Source of the DNA: Symbiodinium natans
Taxonomy: Eukaryota > Sar > Dinophyceae > Suessiales > Symbiodiniaceae
Length of the DNA: 64,000 nucleotides
Assembly: GCA_905221605.1 (NCBI GenBank)
Contig: CAJNDS010002283.1
Span: 429,486 to 493,485, forward strand
Direction of reading: 5' to 3'
In this document: piece after piece, positions 19,428-29,856 of the stretch
How the letters are laid out: every line of letters starts with the position of its first letter
How positions within the stretch are numbered: position 1 is the first letter of the stretch
The notes under the pieces: generated by a model
The model's input: the letters and a program-made list of their open reading frames with translations, nothing else
Told to the model about the DNA's origin: nothing
The model's database searches: none
Translations under genes and position numbers: made by a program

Positions 19428-20465
19428 ACCCTAAAAACCCTAATCCCTAAACCCCAAACCCTAAACCCAAAACCCTAAACTCCCCCAAGCCAACAGCAAT
19501 AACAACGAACCTTAAGCCCAGCAAGTGCTCTAACCCCTAGCAGGCACAGGAGTCCCCGAAAGCCTTGAACCCCCGAAGCCATACCAGAGACTCTCTTTGC
19601 CTACAGTTTTGATGGGTTATACCTACCAATTAAGGGGTAGTTCCTTCTAAACTGTAGGTATGTAGAGTCCCGGGCAGGCCCTAAAGCCCCGAAACCCCAA
19701 ACCCGCCGAGCGTTTAACCAGAGAACGGGGGATGGGCTTTACGCATCAGGCTCCTGTTGTTCGGGGCGTAGTTTTCAAGGGTTTTAGGGCTTAGGGTTTA
19801 GGGTTTAGGGTTTAGGGTCGAAGGTTTAGGGTTGAGGGTTTATGGTTGAGGGTTCAGCAAGCGCAGGGTTCAGGAAGCGTAGCGTCACAGAAGGTACAGG
19901 GCAGCGTAGACACGCCTTACCCGGAGCCTTGCTTGTAGTTCCTTTGCTGGGTGCAGTGGGGGTTACCTACGCGGTTTGCTATGATTCAGTATAGAACCAA
20001 AGTCGGTACGCAAAAGCGGGAGCTACAGTCTAAATTAGATCGCAGGGAAGCCATCAAATACTTCGGGCAGACACTGATAAGCCAGCATCCGTTGATTCAG
20101 GAAAACCTCGGATGCCCCCTGTAGTACCCTTGCTGCCTTGTTTTTGTTTTTTATTTTATTGTTGTTTTTTTTGGGGGGGCGGGGGGGGGGGGGGTGCCCT
20201 TTCCATTCCCTGGAAGCAAAAAAGCTGTACCCGTATTTAAATCCCAGGTGACTGGGGACACCTAGAAACAGTTCCTTGAGGCACCACCACAAGAAACCGC
20301 CCCCCCCCCCCCCCCCCATATCAAAGAAGACTGCATCAAGCCCCCAGGCAGAGTTTGGGGCTTAGGGGCTTATAGGGGCTATAGCGCTTAGGGCTTCTAG
20401 TAGAGGGTTTAGGGATTCTAGGGTTTTGGGTTCGGGGTCTCCTCCAATCCCAGGTGAGCGCCCCA
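19428..20465. other. Candidate intergenic region between loci A and B
   Basis: Holds a second family-9 foldback element, a few TTTAGGG repeats, a T-rich stretch (about 20135-20175), poly-G and poly-C runs, and an AG (20454-20455) twelve bases before the ATG that could take a dinoflagellate spliced leader. No TATA box is seen; none is expected in dinoflagellates. Confidence 0.35.
19594..19676. mobile_element. Foldback element family 9
   Basis: GACTCTCTTTGCCTACAG ... CTGTAGGTATGTAGAGTC. Confidence 0.6.
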
Positions 20466-20573
20466 ATGCGAAAGCCCGGGCGTGTCGTGGCGCTTCTGGC
20501 TCTCCTGGCTGTCCTGGCAGCACTCCACACCCTCGCCACGGCCTTTGTATCCGGTCGAGGCCCGATGTCAGGA
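20466..20573 (+). CDS. Locus B exon 1: start codon and signal peptide
   Basis: ATG followed by 36 codons: MRKPGR, then an uninterrupted Leu/Ala/Val core (VVALLALLAVLAAL), then HTLATAFVSGR. The AFV after the hydrophobic core recalls the FVAP motif at the cleavage site of dinoflagellate plastid leaders. Donor GGA/GTATCC at the edge of a CCCTAAA array. This is one of the clearest starts in the window. Confidence 0.65.
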
Positions 20574-20577
20574 GTAT

Positions 20578-20726
20578 CCCTAAACCCTAAACCCTAAACC
20601 CTAAACCCTAAACCCTAAACCCTAAACCCTAAACCCTAAACCCTAAACCCTAAACCCGAAACCCTAAACCCTAAACCCTAAACCCTACACCCTACACCCT
20701 ACACCCTAAACCCTAAACCCTAAACC
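20578..20726. repeat. CCCTAAA array with CCCTACA units
   Basis: About 20 units at the 5' end of the first intron of locus B, here in CCCTAAA orientation. Confidence 0.9.
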
Positions 20727-21280
20727 CAAACTAGAAACTCGAAAACTCCCCCTATAAACCCTTTCTAAACCCTAATGAAAGGCTACAAACCTTAAATGCT
20801 CTAGAAACTTAGCCGGGTTTAGACCTTGAGGCGTATAGGGTGCACGAGGTTTAAACCGCTTAACCTCAAACCCTCAAGCCAAAAGCCTCAAGCCTAAAGC
20901 CTAAAGCCCAAACCCTAACCCTGTACCCTGACCCTAACCCTGTACCCTAAACCCGCGTTTATGGGGCTTCTGCCGGTTTACGGGGATAATAGGGATTGTC
21001 ACCATAACCCCTCATCTCGAAGTTGCTGTTCTTTCTGGGGGATCCCTGCCGCCACGCGATTACATGTGGGGTTCCCTTTAGGTGTAAGGTTGAAGGTTGA
21101 GGGGTATAGGGTTTAGCCCTACACTCTCCCTAAACCCTAAACCCTCAACCCTGAACCCCAAATCTTAGAATCGCACAGGACCCTATAGACCCTGAACCCT
21201 AAACCCTAAACGCTAAACCTTAAACCCTAAACCCCAAACCCTGAACCCTGAACCCTAAACCACAAATGCTAAAACGACAG

Positions 21281-21372
21281 GGCCGCAGGGCGCCCCCACG
21301 CGCCTGGAACTCGCCGAGCGCGCGGCCGAACGGCCGGATGGACCCGGTCCACCTGGCCAGGAGCATCAAAGG
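21281..21372 (+). CDS. Locus B exon 2: transit-peptide-like segment
   Basis: Acceptor AACGACAG, GRRAPPRAWNSPSARPNGRM then DPVHLARSIK. Rich in Arg, Ser, Pro and Ala with no acidic residue until DPV. Donor GG/GTTTAGGG, phase 0 to 2. A minus reading is possible. Confidence 0.5.
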
Positions 21373-22242
21373 GTTTAGGGTTTAGGGTTTAGGGTTTAGG
21401 GTTTAGGCTCCAAGTCTTATCCATCTAAGGGTAGTTGCATGGTCCCTGAATATGGTCAGAAGGGAGCCGAGGGAACTACCCTTCGAATCCAGCCAGCCCC
21501 ATACGCCTCAACTAAGGATTGCACCCGAAACACCTTTGAATGCAGCAAGCAAGTACCAATGGTGCTCAAGGTGGCATACTTTCGTGCGGTTCTTTTTACA
21601 GGTGTATGTCATTGTATTAAGGGCGTTATCATTTGAATAATTCTGCTCATTCGTTCGCAACCTTGATGCATTATCTGTGTTCGCAAACTTGCTCACGGGA
21701 TCTAGGAAAAAGGGGTCTTTTGTTCATCAAAGTCTTCGAGGGAGAACATCCCAGCACTTTCTCTGAGGATAGGGGCAGCGTCGCAACCTCTTAACCCACA
21801 AGATGTCAGTTTTTTGGGTTCGGTTTAGGGTTTAGGGTCTAGGGGATAGGGCTAGTGATTTACATGCACTTGTACACGCAACATGCAGCTACTTTGCCGT
21901 GCTCCGGCTAAGGAACCATTTAGAAGCATGGCCCCTTCGTCTGTGCCTCTCCCTGAACCCTGAAACCGCAAACCCTTACACCAACACACAACCCCTACAA
22001 GCCCGAAACCACTCAAACATACTCAATCCTTCAAAACCCCTAAACCCAAGCCATCTTGTTTTTAGACGCCTTTAGAAAGTTAAAGCAGCAAAAGGACGGA
22101 CCTACTAACACTGCAGGACTCATCATCTAAAACTGCAGGACTCAGAACCCCACCCAGTTTTTTACAGGGAGATGCGTTTCCCGATATTCGTAGTTAGATC
22201 CTTGATCCGAATATGTTACTCTCTGGGTAAGCTCTCCTGAAG

Positions 22243-22353
22243 AACCCTAAGGGTCCATGTACCTTAGCATTATCTAATTATGTACTTGGGCCACAAAGTC
22301 CCCAAAAAGGAAGTAGTCTAAAGCCCAAGTATTCCCTATTTAGGTACATGGAC
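22243..22353. mobile_element. Foldback element family 1
   Basis: CCCTAAGGGTCCATGTACCT ... TAGGTACATGGACCCTA. Confidence 0.65.
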
Positions 22354-23306
22354 CCTAAACCCTAAACCCTAAACCCTAAACTCTAAACCCTAAACCCTAA
22401 ACCCTAAACGCCGATGTCCTTTAGGGGGAGCTTGAGCTCGTTGAGAATGATGAACTGGACGGCGCCACCGTCTCTGTGCTGCTTCTTGGCGCCGGTTATG
22501 GGGTTTTAGGGTTTTTTAGGTTTGGGGGTTGCTTCTGCGCATGTCTGGATGGCGTTCTCAGGGAGGATGAAGGTATTTCGGGATGAGGGCTTGAGGTGAC
22601 CCATGGGTAGTTCTCTAGACTGGGGTCCTTTTGTTGGGTCCTCTCTCTATATAGTACCGCAGCATTTAAATATAGACCCTAACAGGGATCCCTTTCTGGA
22701 GAACTATCCACATGCATGTCAAGGACGAGCCCAAAGACCCTCCATCTTCCAGTGCCCAAGCCACAGAAACTGAAACCCCTCTTGGCATGAACAGGAAAAA
22801 AAGAAACAAAAGCAAACTTGCGAGGATGGGCTATTCGACCCTAGAACCCTTAAAGAGGCACTTCAGAGGAATGATTGGAGGGGTCGGACCCTATAACCCT
22901 TAAGAAAGCGTCTTCAGAGGAATGATTAGAGGGGTCAGACCCAATAACTCTTAAAAAGGCCCTTCGGAGGGGGATTATCGGGACACGGCCCATCCTGGCC
23001 CAAATTAGCTCCTAAACTCCTAAGGCCTAAACCCTAAGCCCTAGACCGGTTCCCAAGGTTGTTTACATGTCGTCGGCTCTAGTTACAAGGGACCTGAGGA
23101 AAAAAAAACAAAAGGAGTCCAAGAGGTTCTTCAAGAAACATGTTTAGGAAGCCCCATAAGCCTTCAACCCTCTTAGCACCCTTAACTCAAACCGCAACTG
23201 TCAAATAGGGTTTAGGGCTTAGGGGTTAGGGTTTAGGGCTAGGGTTTAGGGTTCAGGGTTCAGGGTTTAGGCTTAAGGGTCAAGGGAACCCTCCTTGGCT
23301 GGACGC

Positions 23307-23307
<1 letters not shown>

Positions 23308-23350
<43 letters not shown>
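23308..23350. repeat. Poly-C tract
   Basis: About 40 consecutive C residues just before a locus B exon; length should be treated with caution. Confidence 0.85.
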
Positions 23351-23351
<1 letters not shown>

Positions 23352-23354
23352 AAG

Positions 23355-23406
23355 GTTCTTTGTGGTGGTCGGAGCGCTCGTCCTGTGCTGCCTGCAGGCC
23401 TTGTGG
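23355..23406 (+). CDS. Locus B exon: hydrophobic segment
   Basis: Follows a 43-base poly-C tract; acceptor AAAAG, FFVVVGALVLCCLQALW, donor TGG/GTTTAGGG. Phase 2 to 0, fitting exon 2 and the next exon. Could be a stop-transfer or mature membrane helix. Confidence 0.5.
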
Positions 23407-23472
23407 GTTTAGGGTTTAGGGTTTAGGGTTTAGGGTTTAGGGTTTAGGGTTTAGGGTTTAGGGTTTAGGGTG
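23406..23472. repeat. TTTAGGG array at intron 5' end
   Basis: Nine units; the donor of the 23355 exon is the array's own GTTTAGGG. Confidence 0.9.
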
Positions 23473-23570
23473 TTTAGCGTTTAGGGTACCTTATTGTAAT
23501 ATACTTGTGTGCCTTCTTATAAAAGGGATTCCGGGCCTTAAGGGTCCAGGGTTTAGGGTTTAGGGTTTAG

Positions 23571-23675
23571 GGTCCATGTACCTTAGGATTATATACTTGG
23601 ACCTCAAAGTCCCTATATAGGAAGTACTTTAAGGCCCAAGTCTTCCCGATTTAGGTACATGGACCCTTAGGGTTG
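23571..23675. mobile_element. Foldback element family 1
   Basis: AGGGTCCATGTACCTTAGG ... TTAGGTACATGGACCCTTAG. Confidence 0.65.
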
Positions 23676-24005
23676 TTTCCAGGGGCTTTTACCTTGGACC
23701 CTTAAGGTAGGATTTAGGGTTTACGGTTTGGGGTTTGGGGTTTAGGATTTAGGGATTGGGGTTTCGGTTTTCGGGCTCAGGTTATCGGGATTCACGGATT
23801 CAGGTTTTTGGTGCAGGGCTTACTGGCAGTCACGATTCAGCTTGAACAGAAAAGCTGCTTCTTCCAACTGTTTTTTTGTTGTGGAGGTTTCCGTTCTCCA
23901 GTGTGTGTAGATTCTTGCCCACAGGGGTTTAGAGTTTGGGGTCTAGGGAGCTGAGGGTTTAGAGTTCCGTGTCAGGAGGTTGCATTTTTAGGGTTCATCT
24001 GGTGT

Positions 24006-24148
24006 AGAACCCTAAACCCTAAACCCTAAACCCTAAACCCTAAACCCCAAACCCTAAACCCTAAACCCTAAACCCTAAACCCTAAACCCTAAACCCTAAA
24101 CCCTAAACCCTAAACCCTAAACCCTAAACCCTAAACCCTAAACCCTAC
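24006..24148. repeat. CCCTAAA array
   Basis: About 20 nearly perfect units. Confidence 0.92.
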
Positions 24149-24329
24149 AGTTCAGGGACTAAGCTTTGGAAGTCCTGGTTCTAGGAAGCCCAGAGTCTCA
24201 GAGGTGCCACCTTTATACTCTTGTGGTTCTGGGTCCCTTACAAAGTACAGTAACCCTAAACCTAAACCCTAAACCCTAAACCCTAAACTCTAAACCCTAA
24301 ACCCTAAACCCTAAACCCTAAACCCTCAG

Positions 24330-24423
24330 ATGCTTGCTGGGCTGCCGAGAGAATTTTTAGAGCTTAGGGTCCGCCACCTCGGACGTCACCAGTGGAGAGG
24401 CACCTTGCAACCTCCAGGCCCAT
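24330..24423 (+). CDS. Locus B exon
   Basis: Acceptor AACCCTCAG; the only open + frame is MLAGLPREFLELRVRHLGRH then QWRGTLQPPGP. Donor T/GTAAGC, phase 0 to 1. Confidence 0.55.
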
Positions 24424-24475
24424 GTAAGCCCCAAAAGCCCGATGAGCCCTTACCCTGAAGCTGCGAAGCCCTAAA

Positions 24476-24597
24476 CCCTAAACCCTAAACCCTAAACCCT
24501 AAACCCCAAGCCCTAAACCCTAAACCCTAAACCCTAAACCCTAAACCCTAAACCCTAAACCCCAAGCCCTAAACCCTAAACCCTAAACCCCCCAAAC
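24476..24597. repeat. CCCTAAA array
   Basis: About 17 units upstream of the 24625 exon. Confidence 0.9.
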
Positions 24598-24624
24598 CCT
24601 ACCAAGTCTTCTGAACCCTGCCAG

Positions 24625-24732
24625 GGAGAGGTGAACCAGGGCGTCCTCGGAAATCCCCAAAGTGCGCTCGACTGAGGGCTGGGAAGTGCGCCGGACCTCA
24701 AGAGAGAGGGCAAAAGCGTGCGCTCGGGGCGG
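24625..24732 (+). CDS. Locus B exon, basic
   Basis: Acceptor CCCTGCCAG, RGEPGRPRKSPKCARLRAGK then CAGPQERGQKRALGA, phase 1 to 1, donor G/GTGGAG. The donor region is duplicated at 24874. Confidence 0.5.
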
Positions 24733-24893
24733 GTGGAGAGGGAGGGTTTGGGATTTAGGCCCCTAGACCCTAAGCCCTAAGCCCTAAGCCCTAAACCCTA
24801 AACCCTAAACCCTAAACCCTAAACCCTAAACCCTAAACCCTAAACCCTAAACCCTAAACCCTAAACCCTACTCGGGTGGAGAGGGAGGGTTTG
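24727..24893. repeat. CCCTAAA array flanked by a 21-base direct repeat
   Basis: CGGGTGGAGAGGGAGGGTTTG stands at 24730 and again at 24874, on either side of about 15 heptamers. Confidence 0.75.
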
Positions 24894-25377
24894 AGTCTTG
24901 GGTATTTCCCAAGATAGGGGCACCCCCCCCCCCCCAATATACCCCGAAATATTATAATCCTTATTATAGAAACCTCCAAAAAGGGTACCCCTATTTTCGG
25001 AAACCCCCATGTAGGGTTGCTGTCTGAGGGTTTGTGCGTTCTATGTTGAAGTTCAAGGCTTTCCGGGTTTTAGGGGTTAAGTGTTGTGGTGGTTCAGTTT
25101 CGACAGGATCTGCGTGAAGTGGGAGGAAAGTGTTTGGGGTGAGGGGGTGGGGCTAGGGGGGAGGAGCCTCTAGCTGCGTCCGGGCCAAAGTTCGGCTGAG
25201 CGGCTGAGGCAAACAGGCATATGAACCCCAGACCCTAACCTCCTAAACCCCAAACCTTAAAACCTAAACCCTAAACCCTAAACCGGTTCCCTAAACCCTA
25301 AACCCTAAACCCTAAACCCTAAACCCTAAACCCTAAACCCTAAACCCCACTCCCCCCCCGCCCCTCCAAACAAAAAG

Positions 25378-25462
25378 AAGCCTCCAAGGCCATACTGAAA
25401 GGCCTGAGAGCCGCCGGCTGTGGCGACTCGCTGGCACTCCTGGTCACGGGCCCAGGGCTGGG
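25378..25462 (+). CDS. Locus B exon
   Basis: Reads ASKAILKGLRAAGCGDSLAL then LVTGPGL, phase 1 to 2, donor GTTTAGGG opening a 26-unit array. Strong coding character. Confidence 0.6.
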
Positions 25463-25646
25463 GTTTAGGGTTTAGGGTTTAGGGTTTAGGGTTTAGGGTT
25501 TAGGGTTTAGGGTTTAGGGTTTAGGGTTTAGGGTTTAGGGTTTAGGGTTAGGTTTAGGGTTTAGGGTTTAGGGTTTAGGGTTTAGGGTTTAGGGTTTAGG
25601 GTTTAGGGTTTAGGGTTTAGGGTTTAGGGTTTAGGGTTTAGGGTTT
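25461..25646. repeat. TTTAGGG array, the longest pure block
   Basis: About 26 units with one six-base slip, starting at the donor of the 25378 exon. Confidence 0.93.
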
Positions 25647-25668
25647 ATGATCGGCTGTGTTTTCAAAG

Positions 25669-25705
25669 GCGAAGGCAGGGCCATCCGGTTGTGGGCTTTG
25701 AATTT
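25669..25705 (+). CDS. Locus B small exon, tentative
   Basis: Acceptor GTTTTCAAAG, RRQGHPVVGFEF, donor GTTGGG. Proposed because it bridges the phase between the 25378 and 26177 exons. Confidence 0.3.
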
Positions 25706-26176
25706 GTTGGGTTTAGGAAGCTTTCAGGGTTTAGGGTTTAGAGCCTTAGGGTGTTGGAGCTTTGGTTGAAAGGATAGTTTGGAATTCTCTTGAGTTTAGG
25801 GTTTAGGGCTCTGACCTTTATACAGGTTTTTGGGTTTTCCACCTTCTGGGGTCCTTGCCATAAGGGGAACCCTACTAGTTGGGGGTCGAAAGTGGGGAGT
25901 TTATCGTACACCCCCGTTTAGCGTTTGTGGTTCAGTGTCTGGGATGTAGGGCCTTAACCTAGATGCTCATACCACTCTCCTCCCAATGCTCTTGCATTCC
26001 CGGGGAAAAGAAACAGCTATCCATAAATCCTGAACCCTATTAAGGACCAACCGAGCCCCAAAATAAAGTATCATATACCCTATACTGCTATAGTGCTTAT
26101 TCGGGTTTCTTGAACCATAAACCTTTTCGGGCTCACTTGGTGCTTAGGGACCCGAAGCCCGAAATCCTCAGACGAG

Positions 26177-26260
26177 GTGGTTGGCCGGGCGTTCCAATCC
26201 CGGCGGCCCGTGTCGGTCTTGAACTGGCGTGGGCACCAAGCCCCAGGGGTCATAGACTAC
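26177..26260 (+). CDS. Locus B exon
   Basis: VVGRAFQSRRPVSVLNWRGH then QAPGVIDY; donor TAC/GTACAC, phase 0 to 0 (an upstream acceptor at 26172 adds a Glu). Confidence 0.52.
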
Positions 26261-26604
26261 GTACACTAAACCCTCAACCCTCAAACCCTAAACCCTAAAC
26301 CCTAAACCCTTGGTAGCCCAGTGGTGCCCTGTACTCGTTTGGGGAGTTCATGGTATGGTGTTTGGGTTCTGGGAGCGAGCTTGGATCATACACTGCCGGT
26401 TCTGGCCCCAAATCCCCAAACCCTGCGATGACCTGCATTCTCCGTATTCTCCATTTCCCGACCACCCCTAGCCCTAAACCCTAGCCCTAAACCCTAAACC
26501 CCTAACCCTTAACCCTTAACCCGTAACCCTTAAACCTAAACCCTAAACCCTACACCCCACCCCCTAAACCCTAAACCCTCTTGCAAGTGATCGCCTCTCC
26601 TCAG

Positions 26605-26661
26605 GTCCTTGCGCCAGGAGGACGGGTGGCTTGGGATGCTCTCAGGGCGTCGAAGCTGCGA
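26605..26661 (+). CDS. Locus B exon
   Basis: Acceptor CTCTCCTCAG, VLAPGGRVAWDALRASKLR. Donor either CGA/GCGTGT (phase 0) or GTGTAG two bases later. Confidence 0.5.
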
Positions 26662-26842
26662 GCGTGTAGGAACTGAACCCTAAACCCGAAACCCTAAGCC
26701 CTAAACCCTGGTCCTATACCCTAAACCCTAAACCCTACACCCTAAACCCTAAACCCTAAACCCTAAACCCTAAACCTAGGCTCTAAGCCCTGAGCCCTAA
26801 GGAAGCCCGAAGCCCTAGCTCTAAGGCTGGAACTATCTCCAG

Positions 26843-26872
26843 TTTCATCAGGCTTTGGTGCTGAAGGCCGTG
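26843..26872 (+). CDS. Locus B small exon
   Basis: Acceptor ACTATCTCCAG, FHQALVLKAV, donor GTAGGC, phase 0 to 0. Confidence 0.4.
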
Positions 26873-27062
26873 GTAGGCCCTAAAACCTACTGCGAGGCAC
26901 TGCGAGGAGTCTTAAAACTTAAAACACAAAAAACGCCCTAATCCTGTCAATGCCTGACAAGCCCCTCATCCAGAGTGCCTCAAAAGCCCGCAATCCAGAG
27001 AACCCCAAACCCCAAACCCCAAACCCTAAACCCTAAACCCTAAACCCTAAACTCCTTCGCAG

Positions 27063-27164
27063 GAGTTTACCCACCTTCGGCTCAGCGTCCTTCCCTATTC
27101 CTGGGACCCGCGCTTCGTCTACAGGGAGGCCGGGCTGGATGCATTTCTGGGAGGGCAGGGCACT
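27063..27164 (+). CDS. Locus B exon, 34 codons
   Basis: Acceptor CCTTCGCAG, EFTHLRLSVLPYSWDPRFVY then REAGLDAFLGGQGT, donor ACT/GTAAAC. Phase 0 to 0. Confidence 0.6.
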
Positions 27165-27332
27165 GTAAACCCTTTAGGGTTTAGGGTTTCGGGTTTAGGG
27201 TTTGGGGTTTAGGGTTTAGGGTTTGGGGTTTAGGGTTTAGGGTTTGGGGTTTCGGGTTTAGGGTTTAGGGTTTAGGGTTTAGGGTCTAAGGTCTAGGGTC
27301 TAGGGTTTAGGGTTTAGGGTTTACGGTTTAGG

Positions 27333-27448
27333 GGTTACCCTAAGGGTCCATGTACCTAAATAGGGAAGACTTGGGCCTTCAGGTTCTTCCTATGTAAGGA
27401 CTTTCGGGCCCAAGTATACAAGAATAAGGTGCATGGACCCTTAGGGCT
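27333..27448. mobile_element. Foldback element family 1
   Basis: TTACCCTAAGGGTCCATG ... GTGCATGGACCCTTAGGG. Confidence 0.65.
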
Positions 27449-27650
27449 ATCAACACCAAACCCTAAACGCCAGGCAGCATGGTGGAGTATTACGTGCCCA
27501 TCAGCCTTCCAGTTCATCTATGCTGGATGAGAATACGTGTTTTGGGATGTCTTCTTTTGAGAGATTCAACCCTGAACCCCAAGCTCTAAACACACAAAAC
27601 CCTAAACCCAAGCCCTAAGCTCCAAACCCTACCTCGACTCCCTTGTCCAG

Positions 27651-27686
27651 GATTGCCGTCAGCGCCCCGATGACGTTCTCCTCGAG
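27651..27686 (+). CDS. Locus B small exon with GC donor, strand uncertain
   Basis: + reading DCRQRPDDVLLE with GAG/GCGGGC. The minus strand reads LEENVIGALTAILDKGVE with donor GTAGGG, which is better; skipping the exon leaves the + frame intact. Confidence 0.3.
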
Positions 27687-28020
27687 GCGGGCTTAGGGTT
27701 TAGGGTTAGGGTTTAGGGGCCTTGGGGTTGTATGTAGCTTGTAGGCGAAGGCTCGCATGCATTCTGAAGTGGCTTGTGTAGTGTAGGGTTTAGTGAGATT
27801 TTGCAATCCCTCGACAGTCTGCTTCAGCTTTGCTGCTGTCCCAAGGCCCAAATATCGATTACCCCAAAACCCGACACCCTAAGCTCCCCCTGATACCCTC
27901 AGCCCTAAACCCCAAACCCTAAACCCTAAGCCCTAAGCCCTAAACCCTAAACCCTAAGCCTAAACACTAAAATGCCCATAGTTCAGAAGCCAGAAGCCCC
28001 CTACAAAGCTACGTTTCCAG

Positions 28021-28084
28021 GCCCAGCTTCTCACAGAGATGAACCCATCGGCCGAGCCCTCAGGGGCTTTCCGCGCAAGAATGG
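28021..28084 (+). CDS. Locus B exon
   Basis: Acceptor CGTTTCCAG, AQLLTEMNPSAEPSGAFRAR then M, donor G/GTTTAGGG. Phase 0 to 1. Confidence 0.57.
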
Positions 28085-28251
28085 GTTTAGGGTTTAGGGT
28101 TTAGGGTTTCGGGTTAGGGTTTAGGGTTTAGGGTTTAGGGTTTAGGGTTTAGGGTTTAGGGTTTAGGGTTTAGGGTTAGGGTTGAGGGTCGTGGAGTGTA
28201 GGCAATTTGAGGGTTTGGGGTTTACAGGGTTTTGGTGGGGGGGCGGCCCAG

Positions 28252-28329
28252 AGGCGTTCGAGTCTGAAGCCGCCGGCCATGTTGCAACCCGATATGCCCA
28301 AAACGGCGCGACAATAGCCATCCCTAAGG
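28252..28329 (+). CDS. Locus B exon with GC donor
   Basis: Phase 1 in: AFESEAAGHVATRYAQNGAT then IAIPK; donor AAGG/GCCTCT. The following 60-base intron is among the shortest seen. Phase 1 out. Confidence 0.58.
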
Positions 28330-28389
28330 GCCTCTAAGGGGTTTTAGGGTTTAGGGTTTAGGGTTTAGGGTATAGGGTTTCCAACTAAG

Positions 28390-28490
28390 GACGAGGGCTG
28401 GCAGCTGAGATCCTGAGCAAAGGGCGCAAGCACCTCAAGAAACACAACCCGCCAACAAGCAAGACTATAGCACAGGGAGCCGCACTGCGT
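28390..28490 (+). CDS. Locus B exon, 33 codons
   Basis: Acceptor CCAACTAAG, RGLAAEILSKGRKHLKKHNP then PTSKTIAQGAALR, donor CGT/GTAGAG. Phase 1 to 0. Clearly coding on +. Confidence 0.65.
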
Positions 28491-28779
28491 GTAGAGGCGG
28501 TGGTAACACTGGGTTCGGTTCGAAGCCGCCCGAAGGCAGTCTGACAATGAACCCCAAAACCCCAAAACCGTAAACCCCAAACCCCCGTAAATTATAAGCC
28601 CTAAACCCCCAAAACTCCCCCAAAAACCTTCCCCAAAACCCCAAACAGCCCAAAAGCCCCTGAGGTTTGCCTGGAGGAGGAGTAAACCCTAAGCGCTAGC
28701 CTCCCTAAACCCCAAAGAAACAAAAAACCCTACCAAACCCTAAACCCTAAACCCTAAAACCCCTTAAAAGCCCCTTGAG

Positions 28780-28849
28780 GTCTGGCTGGAGGAGGAGGGC
28801 CAAGAAGCCGAGATCGGCTTGAGCCGGCTGCTCGCCGCCCGGGGCCTGG
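28780..28849 (+). CDS. Locus B exon
   Basis: Acceptor CCCCTTGAG, VWLEEEGQEAEIGLSRLLAA then RGL, donor G/GTTTAGGG. The first 30 bases are duplicated, degenerate, at 28655-28690. Confidence 0.6.
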
Positions 28850-28854
28850 GTTTA

Positions 28855-29010
28855 GGGTTTAGGGTTTAGAGGGTTTAGAGGGTTTAGAGGGTTTAGAGGG
28901 TTTAGAGGGTTTAGAGGGTTTAGAGGGTTTAGAGGGTTTAGAGGGTTTTTAGGGTTTTTAGGGTTTTTAGGGTTTTCAGGGTTTTTGGGGTTTTTGGGGT
29001 TTTGGGGTTT
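28855..29010. repeat. TTTAGAGGG array grading into TTTTTAGGG
   Basis: About ten nine-base GTTTAGAGG units, then TTTTTAGGG/TTTTTGGGG units. Confidence 0.85.
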
Positions 29011-29012
29011 GT

Positions 29013-29034
29013 TGTGTTTTTTTTTTTTTTTTTT

Positions 29035-29096
<62 letters not shown>
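29013..29096. repeat. Poly-T tract
   Basis: More than 75 T residues with one G interruption. Confidence 0.88.
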
Positions 29097-29097
<1 letters not shown>

Positions 29098-29548
29098 GGT
29101 TTAGCGGGCAGGGTTTTGGGGTTTTTGCGGGTAATAAGGGTTTTTGTTGGGGGCTAGGGGGTTTTGGAGGTTTTTTTTTTTGGGGGGGGGGGGCTTTAGG
29201 GCTGTAGGGGCTTTAGGGGCTTTAGGGGCGTTAATTAGGGGCTTTAGGGTTCAAGGATATAGGTTTGGGGCAGTTTCGGGGCTTAGGGTTGAAGGGTCTG
29301 GGTTCATAGCCCCAAGCTAGCAACCCAACCCAGCTCGAAACTGGCCTGGTTTTTTTGTCTATCGGCCCCGATTTATAGAACTTGTTGTGGCCCATGGTCT
29401 TGTGGTCTCTACCTACTAGTTTTGCAACCCTCAACCCTAAACCCAAAGGGTTTAAAGGGTTCGAGCCCTAAGCCCTAAACCCTAAACCCTAAACCCTAAA
29501 CCCGAAACCCTAAACCCTAAACCCTAAACCCTAAACCCTAAACCCTAG

Positions 29549-29656
29549 ACGGAGTTCGCACGTGAGGCTCATCCCCAGCCGGAGCGGCCCCATTGGCACA
29601 AGGGCTTCTACAGCAAGCCCTTCAAGGACACGAGAGCCGGGCTCACGGGGTCTCGC
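29549..29656 (+). CDS. Locus B exon, 36 codons
   Basis: Acceptor AACCCTAG inside the telomere repeat, TEFAREAHPQPERPHWHKGF then YSKPFKDTRAGLTGSR, donor CGC/GTTTGGG. Phase 0 to 0. Confidence 0.63.
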
Positions 29657-29796
29657 GTTTGGGTGGTCCCGAAACCCTAAACCCTAAACCCGAAACCCTA
29701 AACCCTAAACCCTAAACCACATAGCAAGTGCCCCCTAGGAAAACTCCCGAAGCAACGCAACTCCCTGCTACCAGGGATCTCTTTTCCTGGCGTCAG

Positions 29797-29856
29797 GGTT
29801 TTGCTGCCAGGGTTGCGGTGTCTGTTGTGGCTTCTCTGCGGATGCAAGCGGGGCTG
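29797..29856 (+). CDS. Locus B exon
   Basis: Acceptor CTGGCGTCAG, GFAARVAVSVVASLRMQAGL, donor GTTTTT, phase 0 to 0. Confidence 0.57.
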
